The notes: generated by a model not told the origin, from the letters alone. DNA of 54,648 bases from Welwitschia mirabilis (GCA_051453625.1 JBOZIK010000001.1:22194226-22248873), one strand, 5' to 3'. Numbered from the stretch's first letter, positions 23,871 through 34,990 are shown. Made by a program: numbers and translations.

Positions 23871-25800
23871 AAACTTGCTTACTCTAAATTACATAAGTAT
23901 ATTTCTAGAATCTAGTGACTTCGATTTTATAGGAGCTCAGAGTTGCTCCAATGTTGGTTTCATAATTTCTAGTCCTACAAATATTAAAAAAATTACATGT
24001 TTTGAGGCATGTTAAGAATCAATTGAATATTGCCATTGTAAGGTATGTTAAGAAGTAATTCAATCCTACCATCACCTCTTGTACTTCATTATATTAATAG
24101 AGGCATAACATATTAGTTATTTTAGGAGACCATAATATTTTAGGATGACAACAAAAATAAAGTAAGAGTTTCAAGATGACAACAACTACTCATACTTTTA
24201 AAAGAAAACATGGAAAGGATTAGTAATGGTTTGATGTAGAATGAAAAATAACAGTAATTTTACTAAAGACTTAAAAATCACCAAAGGTAATCAAATCACA
24301 TAAAAATAGAAGCATAATTCATACTAAAACAAGATAAATTATTAAGCAAAGAAAAATTAATTTACTTCAAATAGTCAAAAAAGTTAAGAAGTTTTTAGCA
24401 TTTAATTAGGAAAAAAAACAAAACATAACTAAGAAAATCATAAAAGTTACAATGAATATGCATAACTAACATAATACTATGCACTAAAATATCAAAAAAA
24501 CTATGAAATTCTTAACCTAGAGATTCTTAAATCATTTATTTAAAAATAAAGATTTAATAAAGGACCAGCTAAGATGGTTAGGTCTCCAAATAGCTTATTT
24601 CAAATTCTATTTTTAAGATTGACTCTTTTCATAAGGATTAACTTGAATATTTTTGGTTGGATATTGTTATTTTGTTATCATGTAAGTTGTATACATTTTT
24701 AGGTGATAAAATTAAAAACATGTAAAACAAAACTATTGTTGAAAAAATACTTATTTGTAAGAACTACTAATTATCCTAGCTTATGTTTAGCTACATGAAC
24801 TAAAGTAAGATGAATAGCTACCTTTTCAAGTAGAACAATAGTTCATAACACTTTTGAGATTGTAAACAAAATAACACAGGGTTTCAAGAGATAGATTTTT
24901 AGCTTTGCATTAATAATACTTATAGATATTTAACCTTTATGTATGTGTATGAAAAATTACTAATGAGTGTTTCCATTTGCAGGTAGCACTAAAACTAGAC
25001 AAGATGCCTATGACTCCTTTCTAAGATAGCATGGAGCTTGCTCTAGTAGACCTTTATCTCAAGCATTATTTTTAGTTCTTTCCATGTCCAAAAGAGCCCT
25101 TTCTTATGTTTGGTCCTTCTATTTATTCCCTTTCATTCTTAGCTTCATATTAGATAGTTCCTTTTCTTACTCCTCCAAAATAACTATGTGGGAGAGGTAG
25201 TTTTTGAATTCTAATTGACCTATTCCTACCCTTTTCCCTCATGCTAAGTGGCATTTGTTCATGTAATAGTTACTTATAATAAAACATACTAACATGATAA
25301 TATATTAAAAAACTAACATAATGATGAAAAATCTAATAACTAATTTAGATAATGTACATACACTAAGGATCATTTAAGCATCAAAAAACCTAATCATCTA
25401 GTGAGAATTTTTATAAATATCTTTAGTGTTTTTGAAAAAAGAATATATATTAGACTAGAAAATGTACATCAGTGGGTGATAATGCCCAAGATTGATAGGA
25501 AAATTAAACTATTCGAAAACAAAAAAAAGGTATTCCGCTAACTGTTCAGGAGAGGACTGTGAAACAGAATAAAAATGGGGGCGAAACAACCCTAGAGGAA
25601 ACAAACTGAACATGGGGAACTACCTATTTAGAAGAGTAAAAAGCATAGAACTGCTAATAGACTAGGGGTGAAAACGCCCCACGAGACCAAAAATTATAAA
25701 AACAAAATAACTTAAATTTGAAAAGAAAAAGACTTAGAAATAGGAGTATTAGAGTCCTCTACAGAACAGGAACATATTACCATAATTGTGTTCGAGTAAG
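23871..25800. other. Intergenic, no feature recognised
   Basis: AT-rich sequence without coding signal. From about 25440 the composition becomes richer in GC, leading into the island that holds the J-domain relic. Confidence 0.4.
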
Positions 25801-25809
25801 AAACAACCC

Positions 25810-26023
25810 ATATCATCAGAGGGTACCTCAAATGCTTGATTTACCTTCTTGAATTCTTCAGCACCTACTGGATTTTTATCTGGATGCAGTCTGAGGGCTT
25901 TCTTTCTGTAGCTGAACTTGATGGCTTAAGGGAGGGCTCTGTGAGAGAGTCCTAATATGACAAAGGGGCATCTCTTCAGTTCTTGATTTGTTGCTAGCAT
26001 AACTTCCCATCAAGTAGCATTCA
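25810..26023 (-). pseudogene. Broken J-domain (DnaJ/HSP40) gene fragment
   Basis: On the minus strand one frame reads CPFVILGLSHRALP, a stop, then [19 protein letters not shown] followed by [12 protein letters not shown]. This is the core of a J-domain: helix I with the ILGLS turn, basic helix II, the invariant HPD loop (codons at 25878-25886) and helix III. J-domains stimulate the ATPase of HSP70. Two stops interrupt the frame (25926-25928 and 26010-26012). Similarity ends at FEV, where the DNA reads GAG then GTACCC, so an exon end with a GT donor is possible; that would argue against a processed copy. I cannot tell which J-protein was the source. Confidence 0.75.
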
Positions 26024-26700
26024 TATTAATGCCTCCTAAGGGTGAGGCTGAATTTCTATTGAAGAAGAGTCTAAGATTAATTTCTGGGTAGGGTTGGGGC
26101 TCTTTGCTAGCTAAGAGGATGTTTAGTCATGCCTACCTCACTTCTGGGAGTTGGGGGAAGGATATTCTTGACCCAGCTCCTTATTTATCTCGTGGACGGG
26201 CTCTTGAGCTGTCTCCTGTTAGGCTGGGGGTGAAAACATCTCCTCTGCATGATATGGAGGTAAATTCGCCCCCCTTAACTAGGGCTTCCATGTGCAGCAG
26301 TTCCCTCGGGATTAGGGCTTCCTTCTATGGTGGCTCTTCTTTTAGAGATTCTCGTAGGGGAAGTATGATGTGGACATCACCGAGAAGGAGGAGGAGGGAC
26401 CTCTCTTGTCCTGAATTAATGGGCTGCTCTCCATAGAGTCAGAACTAAATCCAAGTGTCTTGAGGAGTCTTTCCTTTAAAGATCTTAGATAAAAAAGAAG
26501 GGCAAATTCACTTGGCGCTCTAGATCAAGAGCTTTGAGAAAAGTAAAATAAATTCATAACAGTATAGAGTAGTTCCTAGACTGAATGAAATATCGATCAA
26601 ATAGCTCTGTGCCTAATCCCCACGGGGGTGGTAGTGCCTTTCTATTGATATGCTTGCTTGTCAATTTAGGAACCCCACCGATAAAAAAGTGAAGTACTTC
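26024..26700. other. GC-richer island between the J-domain relic and the LINE fragment
   Basis: Plus-strand 26104-26436 stays open for 110 codons and is Ser/Arg-rich, but it has no recognisable domain. The minus strand is interrupted by stops. The composition differs clearly from the AT-rich flanks, which suggests a younger insertion or captured gene sequence. I do not call a gene. Confidence 0.35.
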
Positions 26701-27190
26701 ACATTGCCCTTAGATTCCAAACAGAATATGTTCTCCTTCTACAGGGATCTCCAATAGTCTAGAAAGGGAATCTTTAGTAATCTCGATAGATATTCTTCTG
26801 AAAGTTGTGCATACTTCTCNNNNNNNNNNNNNNNNNNNNNNNNNNNNNNNNNNNNNNNNNNNNNNNNNNNNNNNNNNNNNNNNNNNNNNNNNNNNNNNNN
26901 ACACTTTTTTCCACAAGGCAAGGCAGCCTTTAAAGAGGACAAGGTCAGAAGACTCGATGATAGGTGTGGCTCCCATCACGATTCTAATTTGGAAATGGTA
27001 GTGTTTGATCCTCCTTGTAGTATTTATAGGAAAAGGTAAGGGGGCATTATTGAAAATCAGATTGTTTCTTATTCTCCAAATCTGCCAAAACGGTAAACAA
27101 ATCCTATCGATTAATTATGTGTCAGAGGTATTATAGGTCTGACAGTACTTCTTCATAATGGAGATTAATTCTTTGCTCCAAGTGTAATGA
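26701..27190 (-). mobile_element. LINE 3'-end (zf-RVT/RNase H-type) fragment
   Basis: On the minus strand the segment near 27040-27180 reads WSKELISIMKKYC, then FWQIWRIRNNLIFNN. The W.IW..RN..IF pattern is typical of the region after the reverse transcriptase in plant LINEs. The frame runs on through RIVMGATPIIESS to a gap at 26820-26900 and continues beyond it to a stop at about 26710. Stops occur upstream. It has the same strand as the J-domain relic about 700 bases further along. Confidence 0.45.
26820..26900. other. Assembly gap (81 N)
   Basis: Run of N inside the LINE-type fragment. Confidence 0.95.
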
Positions 27191-28792
27191 TGAAATAAAT
27201 ATCTTTAGTTATTAGTTCTCTCATGCTTAGAATTTTATTATTCTCTACATAAAATATGCACATTACATTAAAATAAAATTTCTTTTTTCTCTTCTTTTCT
27301 TAAAATGGAAGGTTGATCTTTACTTTGCTCTAATTATTTTAAATGTTTTGCTACTTGAACTGATCTCCTTTTTTTACTCAAGGTGTTGATGAGTTTCATT
27401 TATTGCTCTTGTAGAGTGGGATCATTTAAATCTCTTATTTCTGACTTTTCAAGTTCNNNNNNNNNNAGAGACTCTTCCCTACCTCTATCTCTTGATTGGC
27501 TCTAGCTTACTTGGGTTCTTCCCTCTTTCTTTGCAATGTATAGGGGGATTTTGACATGGTAACTTATTTTGGTGCTTTGTCTAGCTTTGTGATCCTTCAT
27601 CTAAGGCTTGTCCAATTAGAATTATACAAATGCTCGTAGTGTCACTTATCTTCATTTTTGTAAAAATGTTTATAAAGGTAACTTTTAGTGTATTCATATT
27701 GGTTATAATACAAACTTAGATTAAGTGAAGCTATTGTAGATCTTGTGATGAAACTTAAATAGCTTAATATCTACTTTATAATCCTCAATAATTTTATGAA
27801 TTTTATGGATAAGATATTTACAAGGTGTTTTATTTCACTTTTAAATAATCTAGCTCTTTTTTATTTGAAATCATTTTTAGTTTCTATAGTTCTTTACTGA
27901 TGTACTTAAAAATTCAACAATCTTTTGTTCATCCCCTAGAAGTTTTCTATATAACATTTTCTAGTTGTTTTTGAAATCTATCTAGAAGTCATATAACATC
28001 TGAGGGTAATAGTATAGGCTACAGGAGAATACAAATTCCTCATGCCTAAAACCTATTCTTTTACCTCGCTTAACCTTCATTAGCTGGGATGCATGTACTA
28101 ATTTCATATTGTATTAACAAAATTCTAAATTATTATCTGAGAGGACTCTAGATAAATAAGCCTCATATTACTTTTCAACTTTGTAAGAGATTTTTCCCAT
28201 ATGCTCCTTAATTTTATTTCTTATGTCTAAGGCTTTTTATGCATGTTTTTTTCCCTTCTACTTTTTCAAAACAATTATTAAGGATTAGTTTAAAATTGTC
28301 ACTATATTATTTGAAATTTCTTCAAGATCCCTAATTAAATTTACAAAAATCCTAATTTCATCCTTAATTCCTAATAAAATGGACTCTAAGGATGAATTGT
28401 TAGAAAGAGGAATAGGAACTTGTGCTTCCTTAAACTTTACAATCCTCATTTTAACTTTTACCTCTTTATTTTCTTTTATGAGTTAACTTTTAATCCACCT
28501 ATTTTCTTCCAAGGCCATCTGATAAGTATTGCTGAGAGTTAATGACTTCATCTAATTTTATTTATAGGCATCCACTTCTACTTATATTTCCATATATTTC
28601 TCATTCATTACCTAAAGGTCAACCAAAATTTTAATTGAATTTTTTTTATTCAAAGATAGAGTCCTCTCATTATGTATAAAGTTAATATATTTTACTGCTA
28701 TTCAATATATTTAGCATCATGTTTATTATGGCCAAATTCTACAATAAAGAACAAATAGCTCTCATCTATCTCTTGGTAAGGCTTCTAAAGCA
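27191..28792. other. Intergenic, no firm feature; 10-N gap at 27457-27466
   Basis: AT-rich DNA. The minus strand at 28440-28700 reads as Lys/Glu-rich fragments that might derive from a retrotransposon gag region, but stops are frequent and I cannot assign a family. Confidence 0.35.
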
Positions 28793-28888
28793 TTCGTTTT
28801 ATCTAAAGCTACTTCTAACTCTATAATTCATTTATTTTATCTAAAGCTACTTCTAACTCTATAATTCGTTTTATCTAAAGCTACTATG
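28793..28888. repeat. Tandem repeat, about 2.5 units of about 38 bases
   Basis: The block TTTTATCTAAAGCTACTTCT followed by AACTCTATAATTC occurs twice in succession, and a third partial unit (TTTTATCTAAAGCTACT) follows. It lies just left of the copia RNase H remnant. Confidence 0.8.
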
Positions 28889-28930
28889 AACTATGGTATC
28901 CCACAAAAACTTCTTTTGAACTTCCACGTT

Positions 28931-29400
28931 TTAGTAATGCAGACTAGGTCGATTGCAAAGATGACCATAAAACCTCCAGTGGAAATTGTTTCCTTCTAGG
29001 ATCATGCTTGGTAGGATGGAAAAATAAAAAGAAAAATTCTAATTTTCTTTTCATAGCAGAAGTAGAATACATAACAGCAAGAAGTTATTATACCCATCTT
29101 CTATGGATGAAAGAAATGCTCAAAGACTTTGGAGCTAACTATAGTCAGGTACTAATTTTTTGTAATAATACTAGCATAGTTAATATCTCAAAAAACCCTA
29201 TTCAGCAGTATCAAATAAAATATATTAAACTTAGACATTATTTTCTTAGAGATCAAGTAGAAAAGGGTCACATTTTCATGAATTTTGTATGCACTGCTAA
29301 ATAGCTAGCTAATATTTTCATGAAACCCCTAAACTTTGACAATTTTCTAAGTCTTCGTCATGAATTGGGGGTTGTTTCTCTATCCTTTAATTGGAAGCAA
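28931..29400 (+). mobile_element. Ty1/copia (Sirevirus-type) RNase H remnant
   Basis: The plus frame starts with SNAD, a stop, then VDCKDDHKTSSGNC, LVGWKNKKKN, AEVEYITA, LLWMKEMLKDFG, FCNNTSIVNISKNP and LRHYFLRDQVEKG. These are the ordered motifs of copia RNase H: the ADxxG-type start, W.SKKQ, the AEAEY motif and the CDN..AI.I..NP block. Degenerate copies of the IFTKPL and LRHELGV end motifs follow to about 29370. The first in-frame stop and several substitutions show that it is dead. No copia reverse transcriptase or integrase is visible to the left, so the element is truncated at its 5' side. Confidence 0.85.
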
Positions 29401-29830
29401 GGCAGTCAACCAAATATATAATTCAGTAGACTTGACCTAGAGAAGTCTAGTTAACTAAAATTTTAACCCAGTAGCTCGGAAGTTTCCTAGACAAAACTGA
29501 AATTAGTTGGGTCGACTGAACTACAATACCAGTTGATTAGATATGAGATGTTCTTAACCCATGCCTCGACAAGTAGACTAGAATATGGTCTGGTTAATCA
29601 AACCTATAGGTTTAAGAGTAGAAGAAAGACAGTGGACCTAATTTTTTCTCAGATTTAATCTATTTTGTTCCCCTTATAAAATTCTTTTGAAACCCCACCT
29701 ACCTCATTTCCACCTATTTCTTTGTATTTTTTAAATCTTATTTGTTTCCTTCCATATCTCTTAATTTTTAGCAAGTGCCATGTGTCTCCATGGTAGAAGG
29801 ACCTTTTAGAACAGCTAGTTCTACTTAGGA
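29401..29830 (+). repeat. GTCGAC-like motif region between pol and the envelope-position ORF
   Basis: Non-coding spacer with repeated degenerate words of the types AGTCGACTG, AGTTGAC and GTAGACTAGA. The same word family occurs in the 3' LTR at 31356-31527 and in the solo LTR at 48140-48340, which ties these pieces to one element family. Confidence 0.5.
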
Positions 29831-30870
29831 ATGTCAAATGAATCCTTGGACAAGTTTACTAAGAAGTTTAAAAAGAAGCCTATCTATCAAGAGAGGCTAG
29901 TAGCTTCAAGAGAACTCAAAGAACTTATGGATGTGGTAAGATTGCTTAATGGTCTAGATCTCTCTTATTTCCTTGAGATTTCTAAGTCTGCACACCCATT
30001 TCTTACTCACATAGTCTATTGTAATGCCTCATATGATGTGGATTCCTATACCCTTTCAATGCTTGTTTTGGGGGAAAAGAATAAGCGTTACCCCAAATTT
30101 GATAGCCTCCCTCATAAATCTACCTAGAGAAGATTATGACGAGTTGTGTCCCTTGGGTAACTCCATGGAGAATAAGGCGGAAATTACTAGGAGCTCTCTG
30201 GAAAACTCATTTAGTGGAAAACCACCCTTTCCACCTCTCATCTCATTCCCAAATATCGTTTTCTTCATCTAATTTTTACCTATAATTTTTTACCTCTTGC
30301 TGATTATCATGATGAGACCTCAAATTATTGTACTTATCTTCTATATTTGGTGGGAACATGTCCTTTCATTGATGCTTTTGTAATCATTCTTAAGAATATG
30401 GCCTCTTAGCTAGAATACCAAAAGACTCAAGCTCTTCTTTACTCTATCCTAATGGCAAATATCTGTCACTACTTTAGGGTACAAATGTACCTAAACTTGA
30501 GACCTTAACTCTCGTGTCTTCCCTTGGGCATGATACTCTATTCCACATGCACATCTTCTTTAGCTTGAAGAAATATTTTAAATCTTCTTCTTTGAAGCAG
30601 GACTCCCCTAACAAGACTCTATCGTATCTTAAAAGGCTAGATTTGTGCACTCATTACATGAATGAGGCACTTATTATAGTAGGCTCCAAAATTACAAACA
30701 CTTATAAGGAAGCCGGTAGCTCTCAACAGAAGGTAGCAGAAGAAGAAGAAGAAGAAGAAGAAGATGGCTCAGATTCTAAAGAAGAATATAAGGAAGAGGA
30801 AGAGGAAGAATCAGATGAGTCTTCTTATGGTTTTTGTTTTTATTGTTGTTATTGTTTTTCTTACTTTTGT
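29831..30870 (+). mobile_element. Envelope-position ORF of the Sirevirus-type element (decayed)
   Basis: An ATG at 29831 opens a frame of 98 codons. Similarity then continues in a second frame from about 30080 and a third from about 30514, so at least two frameshifts separate the parts. The KKP.Y.ERL block near the start and the later LIASLINLPRE block resemble the plant proteins annotated as 'envelope-like' or 'putative plant transposon protein' that lie between pol and the 3' LTR in Sireviruses. The C-terminal part (30730-30820) is an acidic Glu/Asp/Ser tail. Whether such proteins ever act as envelopes is unproven; this copy is broken. Confidence 0.6.
30733..30762 (+). repeat. GAA trinucleotide repeat
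   Basis: About eight GAA units encoding part of the acidic Glu tail of the envelope-position ORF. The interrupted GAA-like pattern continues to about 30812. Confidence 0.8.
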
Positions 30871-31236
30871 TTTCTCTTTTTTGTCATTGATGTCAAAAGA
30901 AGGAGAGAAAGGGTCCATATAAAATTANNNNNNNNNNNNNNCTTTAGCATGATTATCTATTAGTTGTACTACTTAAATTTGGTTAATAGTAATAAATGCC
31001 TATATCCGTTATACCACTTACTAATGAATGACATATTTCCTATAGACTATGCCTTCAAAAATTTGTTTGACTATTTATCTTTAGAAAATCATTATGAATG
31101 ATTGTTTTAAATAAACATGTTATTATTCTGGTTAATAATATTTCATGTTTTTATTATGGACATATTGTGAGGGGGAGTTTTCATAATAAGCTTGACAATT
31201 TGTTATATATAAATAAGTATAGTTTGCCATCAAGGT

Positions 31237-31248
31237 CAAAGGGGAAGA
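31237..31248 (+). promoter_or_regulatory. Polypurine tract of the Sirevirus-type element
   Basis: The purine run AAAGGGGAAGA ends at a 10-N gap just before the LTR. A second GGGGGAG at 31171-31177 is an alternative. This is the expected position for the primer of plus-strand DNA synthesis. Confidence 0.55.
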
Positions 31249-31258
31249 NNNNNNNNNN

Positions 31259-32396
31259 TGTAATTTTTGTAGAAAATAAGAGTTCTTGCAGGTCAAAAGT
31301 AGCTCAACATTTTTCACTAGCTTTACTTACACGTGACAAGTGACAAAACAAATAAGGGGTCGACTGAATCCCAAAGGGGTTGACCAGACCTGTACTAAAG
31401 TTGATCTAATTAATTTATCAAGGGATCGACCAGATTTTGGAGAGTTTGACTAGACATGTGCTAAAAACTACCAAATTAGTTTATCAAGGGGTAAATCAGA
31501 TTTCAAAGGAATTGACCAGTCCTATGCNNNNNNNNNNNNNNNNNNNNNNNNNNNNNNNNNNNNNNNNNNNNNNNNNNNNNNNNNNNNNNNNNNNNNNNNN
31601 NNNNNNNNNNNNNNNNNNNNNNNNNNNNNNNNNNNNNNNNNNNNNNNNNNNNNNNNNNNNNNNNNNNNNNNNNNNNNNNNNNNNNNNNNNNNNNNNNNNN
31701 NNNNNNNNNNNNNNNNNNNNNNNNNNNNNNNNNNNNNNNNNNNNNNNNNNNNNNNNNNNNNNNNNNNNNNNNNNNNNNNNNNNNNNNNNNNNNNNNNNNN
31801 NNNNNNNNNNNNNNNNNNNTATGTTCTATATAAGGCATATAAGTCAAAATCTTTAAAAGGGATTTTTGACAAACCAAAAAGAAAAGGCACTCTTTTGTAC
31901 TATTGAGATTTTGATCAAACAGACTGCATTGTATGTATTTGGATTTGTGAACTTTCTTTCAGACAGTGTATTTCTAACTTTGTTGTACTTTAGATGTGGT
32001 GAGGTCAATGCATTCTGGCACGCTATTGTCATCAAAAGCTTTGCTCTATAAAGGTTGAGACTTAGCCTTGAAAATTTTGTTTGTAAAAGTCACAAGTTGA
32101 CCTGAGAAACCTAAAAAGAAAGCAATAAGGATTCAAATCAACTGAGGGTTAAAGTTGACTACCAATAGTGGAGTAAAGAATTTCCTGAATCACTATAAAG
32201 TGTGTATCTAATGATCTTCTTTAGTATTTTCTACTTTTAGTTGTTTTCATGTTCCTTCATTTGATCTTATTTAATAATAACTTAGTCTGTTAATTTGAAT
32301 ACTCAATATTCTTTTGGTGAATTTTTAGAGGGTAAATTGAAATTACAAATCCTATTCACTCCCCCCACCCCCCAAACCAAGGTTCTAGATCCTACA
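31259..32396 (+). mobile_element. 3' LTR of the Sirevirus-type copia element
   Basis: It begins with TG directly after the gap that follows the polypurine tract and ends in CCTACA at 32396. The last 60 bases, read in reverse (TGTAGGATCTAGAACC, then a G-run and AGTGAATAGG), match the start of the solo LTR at 47348, which has a similar G-rich AGTGGGGTGAATAGG. The distance from the GTCGAC-like repeats to this end (about 0.9-1.0 kb) is also alike in both. A 292-N gap (31528-31819) lies inside. Confidence 0.7.
31356..31527 (+). repeat. Tandem repeat in the LTR, unit about 70 bases with GTCGAC-like words
   Basis: About 2.5 imperfect units are seen, each with a TCGAC/TTGAC word, a CCAGA(C/T) word, a CTGTACTAAA/ATGTGCTAAA block and TTTATCAAGGG. 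The next unit is cut off by the 292-N gap, as expected when an assembler fails in a tandem array. Confidence 0.7.
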
Positions 32397-32800
32397 ATGA
32401 TATGCAGTAGATAACTTATAATAAATTCATACTTGAGTGAGAGTTTTTTTTAAACTTCACTAGTGAAATGGGTTTCTCTATCTGAGATTATACTTCTTGG
32501 TGCTTTAAACCTATAGATAATTCTTGATTAAAAAATGTGACCATAGATTAAGAGAAACACTAAGAGATAGTATTAGCCTTTGCTCACTTAGTAATGTAAT
32601 TAATACAAACCAAAATGTATCTTTTTCTATAGGATGAAGGATTAATAAGACCAATAAAATGTATTCTCCATAAACTAAAGGGTTTAGTTCATTAAATTCA
32701 TTGCTATGGAATCTAAAATATTTGAGTAAATGCTCCTTCATTTTGACAGCTATCACAACTTTAAACATAAGTAAATGAATCCTTAAATATTATAGGTCAG
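32397..32800 (-). mobile_element. Ty3/gypsy integrase core remnant (element 2)
   Basis: The minus strand reads FSLWRIHFIGL, KRYILVCINYITKWAKA and, after stops, IISDRETHF. These are the integrase blocks that in Athila/Tat-type elements contain IDFMGP, YILVAVDYVSKWVEA and IISDRGTHF. The first catalytic Asp is His here, and the Asp of the DYVSKW block is Asn. The second catalytic Asp is kept. The Sirevirus LTR abuts the left edge and probably inserted into this element. Confidence 0.75.
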
Positions 32801-34300
32801 TAACATTTCATATGAAAGATTTTTAGCTCTATTCTTATTACACCAAAGCTTTTTTCACTTTCTCCCTTATGGGCTTATTTAAGAATTTCTTTCTATAATT
32901 CTTCTTTCACATACCTTCTACTAACCTTGTCCTTACATTTTTAAATAACATCTTATCATGTCATATATAATATTTGGCTTCGTTTAATAATCCTTTGTTT
33001 CATAGTAGTTTATGTAAGATGATAATTTTTTACTTACTATAAAATTAGCTATGTTGGCATTGCAATAATTTGTTTTGATTTGGAAAAGATGTTCATCAAA
33101 AAAACTCATTCCTCACATTTATTTGTTTCTCTTCATTAGAAAATTCTAGTCTTAATAGGTGATCTGCCACTACATTTTCTGTCTCTTCCCTATCAATAAT
33201 TTTTAAGTTCTCCATTAGTAATTTGCATCTTAAGCTTCTTGAGTTCAATTCCTTTTATTCATCAAGAATTTAATTTTGCTATGATTAGTGTGAACTTTTA
33301 CTTCATATCCCAAAATGCAATATCTAAATTTTTCCAATGTCATAACTATTGCTAAAACTCTTACTTAGTTACTATATAATCTTGTTGAGTGGTTTTAAAT
33401 TCTTACTAATGTAAACAATGGAATATGATTTTTTTCATCATCTTTGTTTCTTAAAATTGCTTTCATAGCATGGTCAAATGCATTAATCACTATGTGGAAT
33501 GTTTTCCTCTAACATTCATCAGTTGATCATATTCCACATATTTCTATAAAAGATTACTAAGGGGTTTAGTGATCTTACTAAAATTAGCCATAAATTTTCT
33601 ATAATATCCTACATGCCCCAAGAAAGATATTAATTCCTTTAATTAAGGGTAATATATCTTTTATAGCCTTAATATTTTACTCATCTATCTTAATTTATTT
33701 TTAAGAGATGTGGCTCTTAGACTAGCTTGGCTTTAACCTTTCCTCCTCATACCTTTGTAAAACCTTTTGTAGCCTATCACGTAATTCATCAAATTTATTT
33801 TCAAAATTGAGAAGTCATCCATAAATACTTTCACTAATCTCTCTATTATATCCTAAAAATACTATTCACCAAGCTTTGGAATATAGCTAAGACAATACAA
33901 AAACCAAATGGTAAAAAGTGTAAGAGTTCCAATAATAGGTAAAGGTTGTTTCTTTTCTTGATCTTATAAAGCTATTAAAATCTAATTGTATCTACTATGA
34001 TCATTAACAAACCTATAGTATTGATGCCCAAATATTTTTTTATGACTTGATCTATAAAGGATAAAGGAGAATGATCCTTACAGAGTGGTTTCATTCAACA
34101 TCGTAAAATCTCTGCATTTGTTTTCCTTTTTTAATACTACGGTAATAGGGCTAACCTATTTTAAATCTGCTATAAGATATATAAATCCCACATTTAAGAA
34201 ATTTCCTACTTGATCACTTCTTACATGTGTGGATTGCATCATCTTTTAGGTTTCCTGTTTGGTTTAATAGAGAATCTAGATAAATCCTATGCTAATATAT
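32801..34300 (-). mobile_element. Ty3/gypsy reverse transcriptase remnant (element 2)
   Basis: On the minus strand, near 34100, one frame reads KDHSPLSFIDQVIKKYLG, close to the KDHFPLPFIDQMLERLAG block of gypsy reverse transcriptases. Near 33815 it reads ERLVKVFMDDFSI, the catalytic motif with both Asp residues. Stops and frameshifts lie between the blocks. RNase H should lie at about 32900-33500, but I cannot trace it clearly. Confidence 0.8.
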
Positions 34301-34990
34301 CATTAGATCTATTCCTATAATGTCCATGTGCTTCCATGTAAAGGTTTCTTTTTCCTTAACTATCATCTTTTTAAGACTCCTTTTCTAAGGGTTGAATTAC
34401 TATTAATGATTAAAGGTTTATTAGGAGCTATTTCAATGCATTTCAATCCTTCTTTTAAGAGGTATTTCTATTTTTTAAGGTGTTAAGCTTTCTTCTTTGT
34501 ACTTTTCTTTATTTTTTTCTTTTATAATCATATTAGCTTTTTAATTTAGAATAGCATTAGTCCTAGTTTTTGTATCAAATTATATTTCTTCTAAAACAAA
34601 AGCATCAGATAATTTTATTTTCTAATTTAGTTCTTTCAAGCTAATTTCCATATGGTAGCATTAACATTAATTATTCATAATATTCCTAAAATAACTGCAT
34701 GGGTATCTCCTTGGGTTTTCATTACTAAAGTTTATACTAGATAAATAAACCACTAGAGCTCAATAGGTAGATCTTTTAGAACTCCCTTAGGTGTTATTAT
34801 TAATCCATTTGCTAAATATAATTTTCCTTAGTAAGCTGTAACTCTAAATTTTCCAATTTTTCATAAGTTTCATAAGCCATCACATTAATACTGGTTGGTA
34901 AAACTAGTAAAGCTTCTATCTTAAATTTATTATCAATCTTTATGTAAAGCTTTTCCTTTTAAAGATGTATCATTTTTTTGGAAAGGGTAA
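34301..34990 (-). mobile_element. Ty3/gypsy protease-region remnant (element 2)
   Basis: The minus strand near 34690-34860 reads LANGLIITPKGVLKDLPIEL and then GDTHAVILGIL. This resembles the LADRSIKYPRGIVEDVLV and PPLILGRPFLA blocks after the protease active site in plant gypsy elements. It keeps the order PR, RT, IN with the two preceding features on the same strand. Many stops. Confidence 0.6.

Noticed and set aside
26104-26436. 110-codon plus-strand frame as a gene
   Set aside because: No domain, Ser/Arg-rich product, and it lies opposite the strand that carries the relics on both sides. The higher GC content alone can keep it open.
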